A stretch of 64,000 bases of DNA from NCBI GenBank assembly GCA_029245675.1, contig JAQWOV010000026.1:62001-126000 (forward strand), given 5' to 3'. Of the stretch, positions 1 through 8,536 are shown piece by piece (the first letter of the stretch is position 1; each line of letters begins with the position of its first letter). The notes beneath the pieces were generated by a model, which worked only from the letters and a program-made list of their open reading frames with translations, searched no databases and was not told the DNA's origin. This stretch comes from Acidimicrobiales bacterium (GTDB taxonomy: Bacteria > Actinomycetota > Acidimicrobiia > Acidimicrobiales > MedAcidi-G1). A program made the translations under genes and the position numbers.

Positions 1-830
1 TGAGGTCCTCCAAGTAACTTGTCGCCTGAAAAAGTAACTAAATCAGCACCCGCTTCAAGAGTTTGTCGAGCTGCAGGTTCGTTCTTTAACCAAGCAGGCG
101 GGCCAGATTCAAGCCAAGGACAAGCAGCGTCAAGAAGCCCTGATCCAATATCTACAACTAACGGAACATCAAGTTCAGCTAGTTCGCTTATTTTTGCGGA
201 CTCAGTGAATCCTTCAATCCGATAATTTGATTGATGCACACTCAGATTTAAGACAACGTTTTCTTTATTGACAGCTTTAGCAAAATCCTTAACGCGTGTT
301 CGGTTCGTAGTTCCTACCTCAACTAACTTCGCACCAGACTGTGTGATTACTTCTGGAATTCGAAATCCGCCACCGATCTCTACAAGTTCTCCACGTGAAA
401 CCGCAACAGATTCTCCTCCTGCTAGAGCCGCGAGAACAAGCATTACTGCTGAAGCACAATTATTAACAACCATCGCTGCTTCTGCTCCACAAGCTTTAGC
501 CAATAACTGTGGAGCTCGGTCTTGTCTTGAACCCCGGTTTCCAGTTAGAAGGTCAAGTTCTAGATTCGTGTATCTCGTAGAATTCGTGGATACGTCTACG
601 GGGGCACGACCCATGTTTGTGTGTAATAAAACACCCGTTGCATTAATAACGTCAGTAAGCAGATTACTTGCGATTGATTCCGCAATATTTCGTGCTTTGT
701 TCTGAATATCTTCAGAATTACCTTCGGAAATAGCCAACCTTGCAGCGTCAACAAGCAAAGGGTGAGGTAAGCCAGTGTCTTTCAAAGACCTAGCTAACTG
801 ATCAATTGAAGGTGGATATTCTGAAACCAT
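1..830 (-). CDS. selA: L-seryl-tRNA(Sec) selenium transferase, 3' end cut by window edge
   Basis: PLP enzyme that converts seryl-tRNA(Sec) to selenocysteinyl-tRNA(Sec) using selenophosphate. About 276 N-terminal residues are present of a protein usually near 460. Reading the minus strand from ATG at 830 gives the SelA N-terminal helical domain, then INATGVLLHTNMGRAP, then near the window edge SGDKLLGGPQ, whose lysine (codon 18-20) is the expected PLP Schiff-base residue. The frame is open to base 1. It is divergent from fxsA. A tRNA-Sec gene at 13962-14057 in the same window supports a working Sec pathway. The identification is firm; the C-terminus and any selB or selD beyond it cannot be seen. 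Confidence 0.93.
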   Translation of the reverse strand, partial: MVSEYPPSIDQLARSLKDTGLPHPLLVDAARLAISEGNSEDIQNKARNIAESIASNLLTDVINATGVLLHTNMGRAPVDVSTNSTRYTNLELDLLTGNRGSRQDRAPQLLAKACGAEAAMVVNNCASAVMLVLAALAGGESVAVSRGELVEIGGGFRIPEVITQSGAKLVEVGTTNRTRVKDFAKAVNKENVVLNLSVHQSNYRIEGFTESAKISELAELDVPLVVDIGSGLLDAACPWLESGPPAWLKNEPAARQTLEAGADLVTFSGDKLLGGP

Positions 831-889
831 GGAAATTTGATGATACGAGCACTGATAAGAACTACGCGCTAAACCTCTAATATAAATAC

Positions 890-1363
890 ATGACTTTGTT
901 TTTTCTCATAGTGGCATTTTTAATCATTCCACTTGTGGAGATTTGGATATTGATACAAGTTGCTGCTTCCACCGGTTTATTGAACACAATCGGACTATTA
1001 ATTGTTCTCAGCGTGATAGGCGCTTGGCTAGTTAAACGTGAAGGTCTTAGTGTCTTCCGTAAAGCTCAAAACGAACTTGTTCAAGGTCAACTACCAGAGC
1101 GACAAATCTTAGATGGGCTTTTAATTCTTTTTGGTGGAGCCTTAATGCTTACCCCAGGATTTTTTACTGATTTCATAGGGTTTTGCCTACTATTCCCGCC
1201 TAGTCGCATTTTGTTTAGAACCATTTTGATTAAAAGAATGAGTTCGAGAATTTCCAATCAACACTCATATATAAGAAATAGTCGAGTTCAGTGGGTATAT
1301 AGCAAACGCCAAGATGAAACGATTGAAATTCTAGAAACCTCTCATTTAGAGGAAGACGATTAA
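890..1363 (+). CDS. fxsA: FxsA family membrane protein
   Basis: A 157-residue inner-membrane protein of the FxsA/YtfC family. It has about four hydrophobic segments in the first 110 residues with the family pattern PLVEIWILIQV near the start and GALMLTPGFFTDFIGF in the middle, followed by a polar, basic tail. E. coli FxsA affects phage F exclusion, but its cellular role in other bacteria is not settled. No clear Shine-Dalgarno precedes the ATG, so leaderless translation is possible. It is convergent with the Mrp gene, and the two 3' ends overlap by 4 bases. Confidence 0.85.
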   Translation: MTLFFLIVAFLIIPLVEIWILIQVAASTGLLNTIGLLIVLSVIGAWLVKREGLSVFRKAQNELVQGQLPERQILDGLLILFGGALMLTPGFFTDFIGFCLLFPPSRILFRTILIKRMSSRISNQHSYIRNSRVQWVYSKRQDETIEILETSHLEEDD

Positions 1364-2544
1364 AAGTCCGCTTCGTTTAATGCAGATTCAACAGCATCTA
1401 ATAATCGAGCACTGCATCCATCCATATCAATAGGTGGAGCGAGTTCATTAATTAAATTTTCAACAATTTCTTTATAAGCGGAAGCAGCAGGCCCTTCTTT
1501 CAGAACAACAGGGTCTCCTGCATCACCTCCCGTTGCCACATCCCCATCTAGAGGAATAGATCCAATTAAGGGCGCTTCGATGCTTTGTGAAAGATTTTTT
1601 CCACCACCAGACCCAAATACTTCATGCTTTACACCATCGGGAGTAACGTATGCGCTCATGTTTTCGATCACACCAATCACATGTAAATAATTAGCTCTGC
1701 CCATATTCGCTACTCGAATAGCGACTTTTTGAGCGGCTAAGGAAGGGGTAGTTACCACAATCATTTCTGCTTGGGGTAAAAGTTTAGCTAACCCCATTTG
1801 GACATCGCCGGTTCCTGGTGGCATATCAATTAATAAGTAATCAAGGTCTCCCCACGCAACATCCTGACAAAAATGTTGAACCGCTCGATTAAGAATTAAA
1901 CCGCGCCACATTAAAGCTGATTCTTCACTGTCTACAAGAAAGCCCATTGAAACGATTTTTAATAAACCCGATCCAACTTTTTTCTCGTTAGGAGATATTT
2001 TTCCTTCTTCTGGATTGCCTCCTAAACGTCCTTCAACCCCTAGCATTCGTGGAACTGAATAACCCCAAATATCGGCGTCCATAACACCAACGACGAAACC
2101 TTTCTCAGCTAACCCAGTTGCGAGATTGACAGTCACTGATGATTTTCCGACACCACCTTTACCGGATGCAACCATTAAAACGCGACAAGTAGCTGGAATC
2201 TCTGTTTCTGGCGCAGATTTGGCAACGTTCCACCGGGCTTTCGCCATAGCTGCAGCTTTTTCTTCGCTATTTAATTCCGACCAACTAAAACGGATATCAG
2301 AGATCTTAGGAAGAGCAGTAACGCGTGAACGAACATCTCTTTTAATTTGATCTTTTAATGGACAACCAGCAGTAGTTAAAGCAATCTCTATATCAACAAC
2401 ACCTTGAGAATTCACTTCAACGTGCTTGACCATTCCGAGTTCAACAATGCTGGTTCCAAGTTCCGGATCAATAACACCACGCAGAATTCCAAGAATATGA
2501 TCTGGAGATGGTGGGGTAACGTTTTCTTGCAAATTTTCGCTCAC
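1360..2544 (-). CDS. mrp: Mrp/NBP35-type iron-sulfur carrier ATPase with N-terminal MIP18 (DUF59) domain
   Basis: 394 residues. Residues about 14-90 form a MIP18/DUF59 domain with the TTAGCPLKDQI motif. A ParA/MinD-type ATPase follows with a deviant Walker A (GKGGVGKSS, about 128-136), LIDMPPGTGD and a switch region. Such proteins load or carry Fe-S clusters. The start is GTG at 2544. The gene is divergent from an IscA/ErpA-type gene 83 bp away, which fits Fe-S maturation. Oddity: after ENMSAYV the usual CxxC pair of Mrp/NBP35 proteins is absent (TPDGVKHEVFG there), so the classical cluster bridging the dimer may be missing. Confidence 0.9.
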   Translation of the reverse strand: MSENLQENVTPPSPDHILGILRGVIDPELGTSIVELGMVKHVEVNSQGVVDIEIALTTAGCPLKDQIKRDVRSRVTALPKISDIRFSWSELNSEEKAAAMAKARWNVAKSAPETEIPATCRVLMVASGKGGVGKSSVTVNLATGLAEKGFVVGVMDADIWGYSVPRMLGVEGRLGGNPEEGKISPNEKKVGSGLLKIVSMGFLVDSEESALMWRGLILNRAVQHFCQDVAWGDLDYLLIDMPPGTGDVQMGLAKLLPQAEMIVVTTPSLAAQKVAIRVANMGRANYLHVIGVIENMSAYVTPDGVKHEVFGSGGGKNLSQSIEAPLIGSIPLDGDVATGGDAGDPVVLKEGPAASAYKEIVENLINELAPPIDMDGCSARLLDAVESALNEADF

Positions 2545-2627
2545 AATATAAAGTTTAGAAGGTCGGTAAGACTTCTTGCGTGTAAGTTATATATAATCTA
2601 AGGAACAGTTGTAAAGGAAAGATTTTC

Positions 2628-2948
2628 ATGATCACACTCACAGAAAATGCAACCAGCAAAGTCGGCGAATTGCTCGCTGGTGAAAGCGAAGAAGGTCTCG
2701 CGCTACGCGTAGCAGTAAAACCCGGTGGATGTTCTGGATATAGCTATGAAATGTTCTTTGACACTGACCGAGCTGACGATGATGTTGAAGTTACTTATGG
2801 TGATGTTTCAGTAATCGTTGACAATGCCAGTGCAGGACTTTTAGTTGGAGCAACCTTGGATTATAAAGATGGCTTAGATCAAACAGGCTTCTCTATTGAT
2901 AATCCCAGCGCACAACGAACCTGCGGCTGCGGTAAATCCTTTTCCTAA
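2628..2948 (+). CDS. erpA: A-type iron-sulfur cluster carrier (IscA/ErpA/HesB family)
   Basis: A 106-residue HesB-fold protein of normal length for A-type carriers. The three cluster-binding cysteines are present: C35 in PGGCSGYSYE, and C99 and C101 in the C-terminal TCGCGKSFS. It receives [2Fe-2S]/[4Fe-4S] clusters from the scaffold and hands them to apo-enzymes. A good Shine-Dalgarno (AAAGGAAAG) lies 6 bases before the ATG. It shares an 83-bp divergent promoter region with the Mrp ATPase. The choice between IscA and ErpA cannot be made from sequence alone; the symbol is provisional. Confidence 0.88.
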   Translation: MITLTENATSKVGELLAGESEEGLALRVAVKPGGCSGYSYEMFFDTDRADDDVEVTYGDVSVIVDNASAGLLVGATLDYKDGLDQTGFSIDNPSAQRTCGCGKSFS

Positions 2949-2955
2949 CGGAAAA

Positions 2956-3846
2956 TTAATTAACCGTTTCTAAAGCGGCCGATATTTCATCTCGGTCCAT
3001 CGCAAGATGAACAATTTCAGTAATCACTCCATCGGAATTTGCTACAACCAGACTTGGTTCAAACGGTAAACCAAAAGCACTAATAATGGGTGCGGTCCTA
3101 AAGTCACCTTCATTTGGTTCTATATAAACATCTGCATGTATGACCGACCAGTCGGTATTCAACTTTTCAGATTCTGCAATTAACACATCTAAAGCTGGTC
3201 CACACACATCACTTTGGCAAAACCCAGGAGTGGACACTAAAACAGCAGTTGGCCCTGATCGTGATAACGCCTCAGTAACCGTTAAATCATGAAGAGGACA
3301 TGGATCCTCAAAACGAGTACATATGGGATTTACGCCCCTTGAGTCACTTACGGTAGGAGTTTCTACAGGCGGTAACTGATCACCAACTTGAATAATGGAT
3401 AATTGATTTCCATCAACAACCTCGAGCGTGTGTGAAGCCCCGGAGTTAAGAGCGATTTCGTAATAGCCAACTTCTGGAGGAGTGAAGATCAATGGATAAT
3501 ACGGAGTTTGCCCAACCTCGCCATGACGTGAAACCATCACAGTCTCGATAAAACCTTCGTCCTTGCTGACAGTTAATTCAATACTCTCCGGTGCATTATC
3601 TGATATCGGCCATCCATCTTCCCCTAATAGAACATAGGGGGCACGTTGAGGAGATCCTGCAGCAAACATTGACGCCATATTGGACCCATCAGGGAACCGT
3701 GCCCCTAAACCAAAATCAGATAGCGGAAGAGTTGTTGTGACACTAGATGAACTTGAATTACCGCATCCAAACAATAAAGCAGCGCCAACAGTTCCAGAGA
3801 GGCCCATCAAGACGTTTCTACGCGTTACCGGTAAAAGATCTGCCAT
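2956..3846 (-). CDS. Tat-exported lipoprotein with C-terminal thioredoxin-like domain
   Basis: The ATG at 3846 (296 aa) is preferred over an upstream start at 3918, because it puts a twin-arginine signal (TRRNVLMGLSG) and a lipobox-like LLFGC at the very N-terminus. The mature part starts with a Ser/Thr linker, then a beta-rich region. A thioredoxin-like domain lies at the C-terminus, with VSTPGFCQSDVCGPALDVL, which resembles the active-site helix of peroxiredoxin/Sco-like folds but has CxxxxC spacing instead of CxxC. The role may be an extracytoplasmic thiol or metal function; the substrate is unknown. It sits divergently beside the molybdenum-hydroxylase-like fusion. Several tatA-dependent proteins would be expected, since tatA lies at 48161. 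Confidence 0.6.
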   Translation of the reverse strand: MADLLPVTRRNVLMGLSGTVGAALLFGCGNSSSSSVTTTLPLSDFGLGARFPDGSNMASMFAAGSPQRAPYVLLGEDGWPISDNAPESIELTVSKDEGFIETVMVSRHGEVGQTPYYPLIFTPPEVGYYEIALNSGASHTLEVVDGNQLSIIQVGDQLPPVETPTVSDSRGVNPICTRFEDPCPLHDLTVTEALSRSGPTAVLVSTPGFCQSDVCGPALDVLIAESEKLNTDWSVIHADVYIEPNEGDFRTAPIISAFGLPFEPSLVVANSDGVITEIVHLAMDRDEISAALETVN

Positions 3847-3900
3847 GATTTGGAGGATACACGGTCGTTGTCTAACCAGTACTAAGGCACACTCAAAGGA

Positions 3901-5451
3901 ATGAATAATTACCCACATTTAAGCCTCACCGTAAACGGCCAAAATATTGACGTTCCGGACGAAGGATTAACACTATTAGATGTGCTGCGAGATCATTGCG
4001 GGACTACCTCAGTAAAAGATGGCTGCAGTCCACAAGGCCAATGCGGGTGCTGTACCGTGCTGGTAGATGGGCAAGCCCGTGTTTCCTGTGTCACCCCAGC
4101 TCGCCGTGTCGCCGGAAGAAAAATCACCACACTTGAAGGATTAGATCAAGAAACACAAACTGCGTGGGGATCAGCGCTGTGTTCCACAGGAGGCAGCCAA
4201 TGCGGATTCTGCACCCCAGGCATAATCATGAGGTTCGCTGACCTGAAAAACAGAGAAAAAATTGATAAAGAAAAAGCCGAACGATCTCTTCATGCTCACT
4301 TATGTAGGTGCACCGGATGGCAAACCATTCTTGAAGCATGGGACACCTACGAAGACACGCATTTACTTCCGGACCCAGATAAATCAAAACTCAGAGCAGA
4401 GCTAGAAGGCGGTTCTCCACAAATAACTGGCATAGACGTTGCTTTAGGCAAAGGAGGGTTTTCCTCAGACACCGCCCCACCAGAAAGTCTCTATGCGGTA
4501 CTTAACACCCAAAACGAGTGGGTCGTAGGAGAAACTCTGACTGAAGCACGTCAGAAAGCCGGAAAAATACAAGGAAGACGAACAACGATAAGTCCTGAAC
4601 CGCCAATTGAATTACCAGACGGAGATTGGATAGCGACACTCCAAACAACCTGGGTTGACCCCGCCTACCTAGAAATAGATGCATCGTGGTGTGAACCGAA
4701 TGGGATCCCATCTTCCTTAATCGCAAATGGAGGCGCCTTTGGAGCGAAAAAAGAATCTCCAGTTCAAGCAGCAGCACAACAACTAGCTAACCAATATGGC
4801 AAACCTGTACTTGCACAGTTCAGCAGAGAAGACACTGTCCGTTTTGGACCTAAACGACCACCAGTAGCAGGCGGCATTGATTCCAACGGCAAAGGAATAC
4901 TGCGAGTGGTGCAAACCCCAGGCATAGTTGACGCCATAGAAAGATTTACCTCTGACATACATGTTGAAGAAGTCGAAATAATGGGCCCACCTACTTCTTC
5001 TCACGTCCGGGCAGCAGGATGGGCAGAAGCGGCAGCGCTCCTTTCAGCATTCAAAGGAGAACCACAAACCATTACTAACCCAAATGGCGGATCAGCTTAC
5101 GCTCAAGTCACTGCTGAAGGCATCACCGTTTCAGTGAGATGCGGAAACCCTCTTGATGAAACAACACTGCGGGCATATTGCATCGGCGCCGCTCATATGG
5201 CTTGGAGTTGGGTCACATCAGAATCGTTGGCAGTAGACCAAGAAGGAGAAATACACGACCTAACGATTCGTTCTTTTGGAATAACGCCGGCAAGTATTAC
5301 ACCACCAATTACTGTCATAATTGAACAAGATGAAGGAGAGCCAGTAAACGGGTCAGACGCAGTATTCGCTGCAGTTGCTTCAGTAACATGGCTTACTCAA
5401 GGAACACCTGTTCAATGGCCCACGAAATTAAACGACGTAATTAAGAAATAA
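3901..5451 (+). CDS. [2Fe-2S] subunit fused to a shortened molybdenum-hydroxylase large-subunit-like domain
   Basis: 516 residues. Residues 1-155 are a complete CoxS/XdhC-type small subunit. It has the plant-type [2Fe-2S] cysteines C42, C48, C51 and C63, and a helical [2Fe-2S] domain with CGFC (C101, C104) and CRC (C135, C137). The remaining roughly 350 residues resemble a compressed aldehyde oxidase/xanthine dehydrogenase large subunit: NGGAFGAKKE matches the cofactor-binding GGGFGGK region and is followed by PVLAQFSREDTVRFGPKRP. A full large subunit is about 750-800 residues, so much of the cofactor domain is missing. No separate coxL or coxM gene is adjacent. Enzyme activity is uncertain; it may be an electron-transfer protein or a partner of another subunit. 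Confidence 0.7.
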   Translation: MNNYPHLSLTVNGQNIDVPDEGLTLLDVLRDHCGTTSVKDGCSPQGQCGCCTVLVDGQARVSCVTPARRVAGRKITTLEGLDQETQTAWGSALCSTGGSQCGFCTPGIIMRFADLKNREKIDKEKAERSLHAHLCRCTGWQTILEAWDTYEDTHLLPDPDKSKLRAELEGGSPQITGIDVALGKGGFSSDTAPPESLYAVLNTQNEWVVGETLTEARQKAGKIQGRRTTISPEPPIELPDGDWIATLQTTWVDPAYLEIDASWCEPNGIPSSLIANGGAFGAKKESPVQAAAQQLANQYGKPVLAQFSREDTVRFGPKRPPVAGGIDSNGKGILRVVQTPGIVDAIERFTSDIHVEEVEIMGPPTSSHVRAAGWAEAAALLSAFKGEPQTITNPNGGSAYAQVTAEGITVSVRCGNPLDETTLRAYCIGAAHMAWSWVTSESLAVDQEGEIHDLTIRSFGITPASITPPITVIIEQDEGEPVNGSDAVFAAVASVTWLTQGTPVQWPTKLNDVIKK

Positions 5452-5461
5452 AGGAAAAGAA

Positions 5462-5809
5462 ATGTCAAAACCTGTAGGCCCATACACACCAATAATGTCC
5501 GCTGGAGATCTTCTAGCAACGAGCGGACAAATCGGAATCGCAGACGGAGCGTTAGTCGAAGGAGGGATGCCGACCCAATTCGTACAAGCTCTCACAAATC
5601 TTAAAGAGGTTCTCGAATCTGCCGGAGCTTCAATGAGCGACGTGATCAAAACAACTGTGTTTCTTGTAGATATGGACGACTATGCCGAAATGAATGAAAT
5701 TTATTGCGAAGCTTTCGGAGATCATCGGCCGGCTCGATCGGCAGTAGCAGTAGCAGCCCTCCCATTAGGCGCCCGGATAGAAATAGAAGCTTGGGCTCAA
5801 CAAACCTGA
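5462..5809 (+). CDS. ridA: RidA family enamine/imine deaminase
   Basis: A 115-residue YjgF/YER057c/UK114 protein of normal size, a little short at the N-terminus. The family features are LLATSGQIGI, GASMSDVIKTTVFL, MNEIYCEAFG and the C-terminal ARSAVAVAALPLGARIEIEA with the conserved Arg/Glu of the active-site cleft. RidA proteins hydrolyse reactive enamines and imines released by PLP enzymes such as threonine dehydratase. The ATG follows AAGGAAAAGA, only 10 bp after the stop of the Fe-S fusion, so the two are probably co-transcribed. Confidence 0.88.
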   Translation: MSKPVGPYTPIMSAGDLLATSGQIGIADGALVEGGMPTQFVQALTNLKEVLESAGASMSDVIKTTVFLVDMDDYAEMNEIYCEAFGDHRPARSAVAVAALPLGARIEIEAWAQQT

Positions 5810-5853
5810 TCTAAACGTTTTTATAAACCTGGCTTATATGGCAGACTGGCATC

Positions 5854-6039
5854 ATGCTTGGCGCCATCATTATGATCATCATTCTTGTAGTGGTCATACC
5901 CGTTGCCGTCCTTATGAGCGGAGCAGTCGGAGCAGCTTTGATAGGCGGGCTATTAAAAAAGAACGTTGATGATGATCATGAAGGTTCCGAGCTTTTAGAA
6001 GTAAGCGAATCTAACCCTTACATCGAAACAACAGATTAA
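5854..6039 (+). CDS. Small single-span membrane protein, unknown function
   Basis: A 61-residue protein with a long Ile/Val-rich hydrophobic stretch followed by an Ala/Gly-rich one at residues about 3-34, then a short acidic cytoplasmic or external tail. I recognise no family. Its stop overlaps the start of the next ORF, so the two are translationally coupled and probably act together in the membrane. Confidence 0.55.
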   Translation: MLGAIIMIIILVVVIPVAVLMSGAVGAALIGGLLKKNVDDDHEGSELLEVSESNPYIETTD

Positions 6040-6440
6040 TGGAAAATGAAGGAGGAACTCCTTCAAAACTTCAATGGAATTTAAACCCAAAGCAATGGAT
6101 TGCTGAAAATTCCACCGGAAAACCCACCGGAAAAATTAAAGCGGAAAACCCTTTTGCAATCTCCTTCTTCTTCGCTACCGCGTTACTAATTTCTTTCGGG
6201 ATATTTTTCTTCAGCGGAACCAATGACAACATCATCACAGCTGCTGTGATACTTCCGATCTGCTATCTGCTGAGCCTTTGTTTTTCTTTAATCGGGTTTA
6301 AAAGAAAAAAACGCGACCCAAATCTAAGAGGCAAATTCTTAGGAGTGCTTTCACTACTAGTCATTATCCCAACAACACCGTTTCTTTTATTTCTGCTTGC
6401 CTATGGGCTGCCAGGAGAACTAAACGGTGGATGTTGCTGA
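6039..6440 (+). CDS. Small membrane protein, three predicted spans, unknown function
   Basis: 133 residues. A polar N-terminus of about 40 residues (LQWNLNPKQWIAENSTGKPTGK) is followed by three hydrophobic segments near 44-62, 67-90 and 105-123, and a Cys-Cys C-terminus (GGCC). No family is recognised. It overlaps the preceding 61-residue membrane protein by one base and is convergent with the glnR-like gene. The ORF is open and has the same codon style as its neighbours, which supports it being real. Confidence 0.55.
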   Translation: MENEGGTPSKLQWNLNPKQWIAENSTGKPTGKIKAENPFAISFFFATALLISFGIFFFSGTNDNIITAAVILPICYLLSLCFSLIGFKRKKRDPNLRGKFLGVLSLLVIIPTTPFLLFLLAYGLPGELNGGCC

Positions 6441-6453
6441 GAAGTAAAAGAAT

Positions 6454-7125
6454 TTAGAGTTCCCACCGCGATTTACCGAACCGGTAACCGACACTTCGCA
6501 CCGTATGAATCAAATTCGCATGCTCTTCACCTAGTTTCGCCCGTAACCGTCGAACGTGAACATCAACAGTTCGCGCCCCACCGTAATAGTCGTAGCCCCA
6601 CACTTGGCTTAAAAGAATTTCGCGAGTGAAAACTTTCCCAGGACGCGAAGCAAGAAACTTTAAAAGTTCATACTCCATATAAGTCAAATCAAGAGGATGG
6701 CCATCAATAGTGGCTTGATAAGTTTCCACATTCAAAGTTAACGGACCGTAATGAAGTAACTCAGGGCTTGTCCCACGACCAGTTCTCCAAAATAAATGAT
6801 GGAGACGAGCTTTTAGTTCTGAAGGATTGATCGGGAATAAACAAAAATCATCAAAAAGGTCGTCACGTAAATCAATTCCTGACAACTGATCAGCACGAAT
6901 TAAAAGCAATACCGGCTCTAAAGGATTTTCTCGTTTCCGTAAATTCCGACAGAAAGAAAGCGCTCCTTCAAGATTCATATCACCAGCAACAACAGCCCCA
7001 GACCACCCATCATCAACTGATGCTTGATCGGGATCATCAACGCCTTTCCAAAGCCAAGCACTTAAATCAAGAGCTTGAGAAAGTTCTGGCGGCGGTGTAT
7101 TTGGAAAAACGAGTAAAGGTTCCAT
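6454..7125 (-). CDS. glnR: GlnR-like orphan response regulator of nitrogen metabolism
   Basis: 223 residues: an atypical receiver domain (1-115) and an OmpR/PhoB winged helix (130-220). The DNA-binding half (DLTYMEYELLKFLASRPGKVFTR, then VWGYDYYGGARTVDVHVRRL) is very close to what I know of Streptomyces GlnR. The receiver lacks the acidic DD pocket near its N-terminus and has a single Asp (D49) near the phospho-acceptor position, as in GlnR, which is thought to act without a kinase. It lies directly downstream of a GlnA2-type synthetase, and a GSII gene is beyond that. This context makes nitrogen control the likely role. Family known, function inferred. Confidence 0.82.
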   Translation of the reverse strand: MEPLLVFPNTPPPELSQALDLSAWLWKGVDDPDQASVDDGWSGAVVAGDMNLEGALSFCRNLRKRENPLEPVLLLIRADQLSGIDLRDDLFDDFCLFPINPSELKARLHHLFWRTGRGTSPELLHYGPLTLNVETYQATIDGHPLDLTYMEYELLKFLASRPGKVFTREILLSQVWGYDYYGGARTVDVHVRRLRAKLGEEHANLIHTVRSVGYRFGKSRWEL

Positions 7126-7143
7126 AAATGTTGTCTTTAATCA

Positions 7144-8487
7144 CTACCAAGAGGGAAGGTAACGTTCCAACTCAAATGGAGTGACTTGTTGTTGATAATG
7201 ATCCCATTCTGCTCGTTTATTTCGTAAGAACCACTCAAAAATGTGATCACCTAATGCTTCACGAACCAAAGATGACTCTTCCATTTCATCAAGAGCTTCG
7301 TTCAAGCTTGCGGGAAGTCGCGCAACCCCTAAGTCTTGCTGTTCTGATCGGGTCAAATTATAAAGGTTAGTAGTCGCTTCTTTAGGTAGTTTCATTTTTT
7401 CTTCAACACCGCGTAATCCCGCAGCTAAAAGCACAGAAAAAGCTAGATAAGGATTACATGCCGGGTCTAAAGCCCGATATTCAATACGTGTCGAATCCAA
7501 TTTTCCTGGCTTAGTGACAGGAACCCGTATCAAAGCAGAACGATTGTTATGAGCCCAAGAAACATAACGCGGAGCCTCGTAACCTTCGTTAATTCGTTTA
7601 TAAGAATTAATCAATTGGTTTGTTACCGCAGATATTTCTCGTGCATGATGCAACAATCCAGCGATAAATCCTTGCGCTACCTCCGAGAGCCCATTTTCTG
7701 CATCCGGATCGTAGAAAGCATTCGCATCATCTTTGAATAAAGAAAGATGAGTATGCATCCCAGATCCTTGAATCCCATTAAGAGGTTTAGGCATAAAAGT
7801 AGCGTAAACCCCGCTTTCCATCGCAATTTTTTTAACCGCTAACCGAAGAGTCATCACTGAATCAGCCATCGCCATTGCATCGGTGTATTGCAAATCAATT
7901 TCATGCTGACTTGGACTGTCCTCATGAAATGAATATTCAACTGGTATTGAAAGAGCTTCAAGCATATGAAGGGTACGTTTACGCAAATCTGAAGAAATAT
8001 CTGCAGTGGTCAGATCAAAATACGATGCTTTATCTAGAGGTTGAGGTGTAGTCGTGTTGTTGTCTGCGAAATAGAAAAACTCAACTTCAGGGGCACAAAA
8101 CATTTCGAACCCAGATTCTCTCGCTTTTTCAATATTTCGGCGTAACACTTGCCGTGGATCTCCAGCAAAAGGAGACCCATCGAGATTAGTTATGTCACAA
8201 AAAATAGTTCCCGACGGTTCGTCTTCAGCTGCCCATGGCAACAATTCAAAAGTTGAAGCATCGGGACGCGCTAAAACATCGCTTTCCTGTATGCGGCTAA
8301 ATCCATCAATTGCAGAACCATCAAATTGCAAACCTTCATCAAATACTGCTTCTAGTTCTGCAGGAGAAATCGCTACAGACTTGTGTTGACCAAGAACATC
8401 TGTAAACCACAGACGAATTAATCGAACCCCACGCTCTTCAACTGTTCTCAATACATAGTCTTGTTGACTGCTACGTCCTTCTTCCAT
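7144..8487 (-). CDS. glnA2: Glutamine synthetase type I, GlnA2-like
   Basis: 447 residues, matching the shorter GlnA2 class of actinobacteria and not the roughly 470-residue adenylylated GlnA. Landmarks are VRLIRLWFTDVLGQHKSVAI, LQFDGSAIDGF, the catalytic APEVEFF strand, the ATP site GSGMHTHLSL, and EYRALDPACNPYLA. The tail lacks the adenylylation-loop sequence, so control by GlnE is unlikely. It makes glutamine, or possibly gamma-glutamyl compounds, since some GlnA2-GlnA4 paralogues act on polyamines. It is divergent from glnII across 209 bp holding a regulatory repeat, and is followed 18 bp later by the glnR-like gene. Confidence 0.88.
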   Translation of the reverse strand: MEEGRSSQQDYVLRTVEERGVRLIRLWFTDVLGQHKSVAISPAELEAVFDEGLQFDGSAIDGFSRIQESDVLARPDASTFELLPWAAEDEPSGTIFCDITNLDGSPFAGDPRQVLRRNIEKARESGFEMFCAPEVEFFYFADNNTTTPQPLDKASYFDLTTADISSDLRKRTLHMLEALSIPVEYSFHEDSPSQHEIDLQYTDAMAMADSVMTLRLAVKKIAMESGVYATFMPKPLNGIQGSGMHTHLSLFKDDANAFYDPDAENGLSEVAQGFIAGLLHHAREISAVTNQLINSYKRINEGYEAPRYVSWAHNNRSALIRVPVTKPGKLDSTRIEYRALDPACNPYLAFSVLLAAGLRGVEEKMKLPKEATTNLYNLTRSEQQDLGVARLPASLNEALDEMEESSLVREALGDHIFEWFLRNKRAEWDHYQQQVTPFELERYLPSW

Positions 8488-8536
8488 ACAACCAGCATGG
8501 AAGGAAAGACCGCTACGCGCTAATAAATTTAGAAAC

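Noticed and set aside
1-830. Plus-strand ORFs at 19-225 and 268-705.
   Set aside because: They are shadows of selA on the minus strand, which has the conserved SelA motifs.
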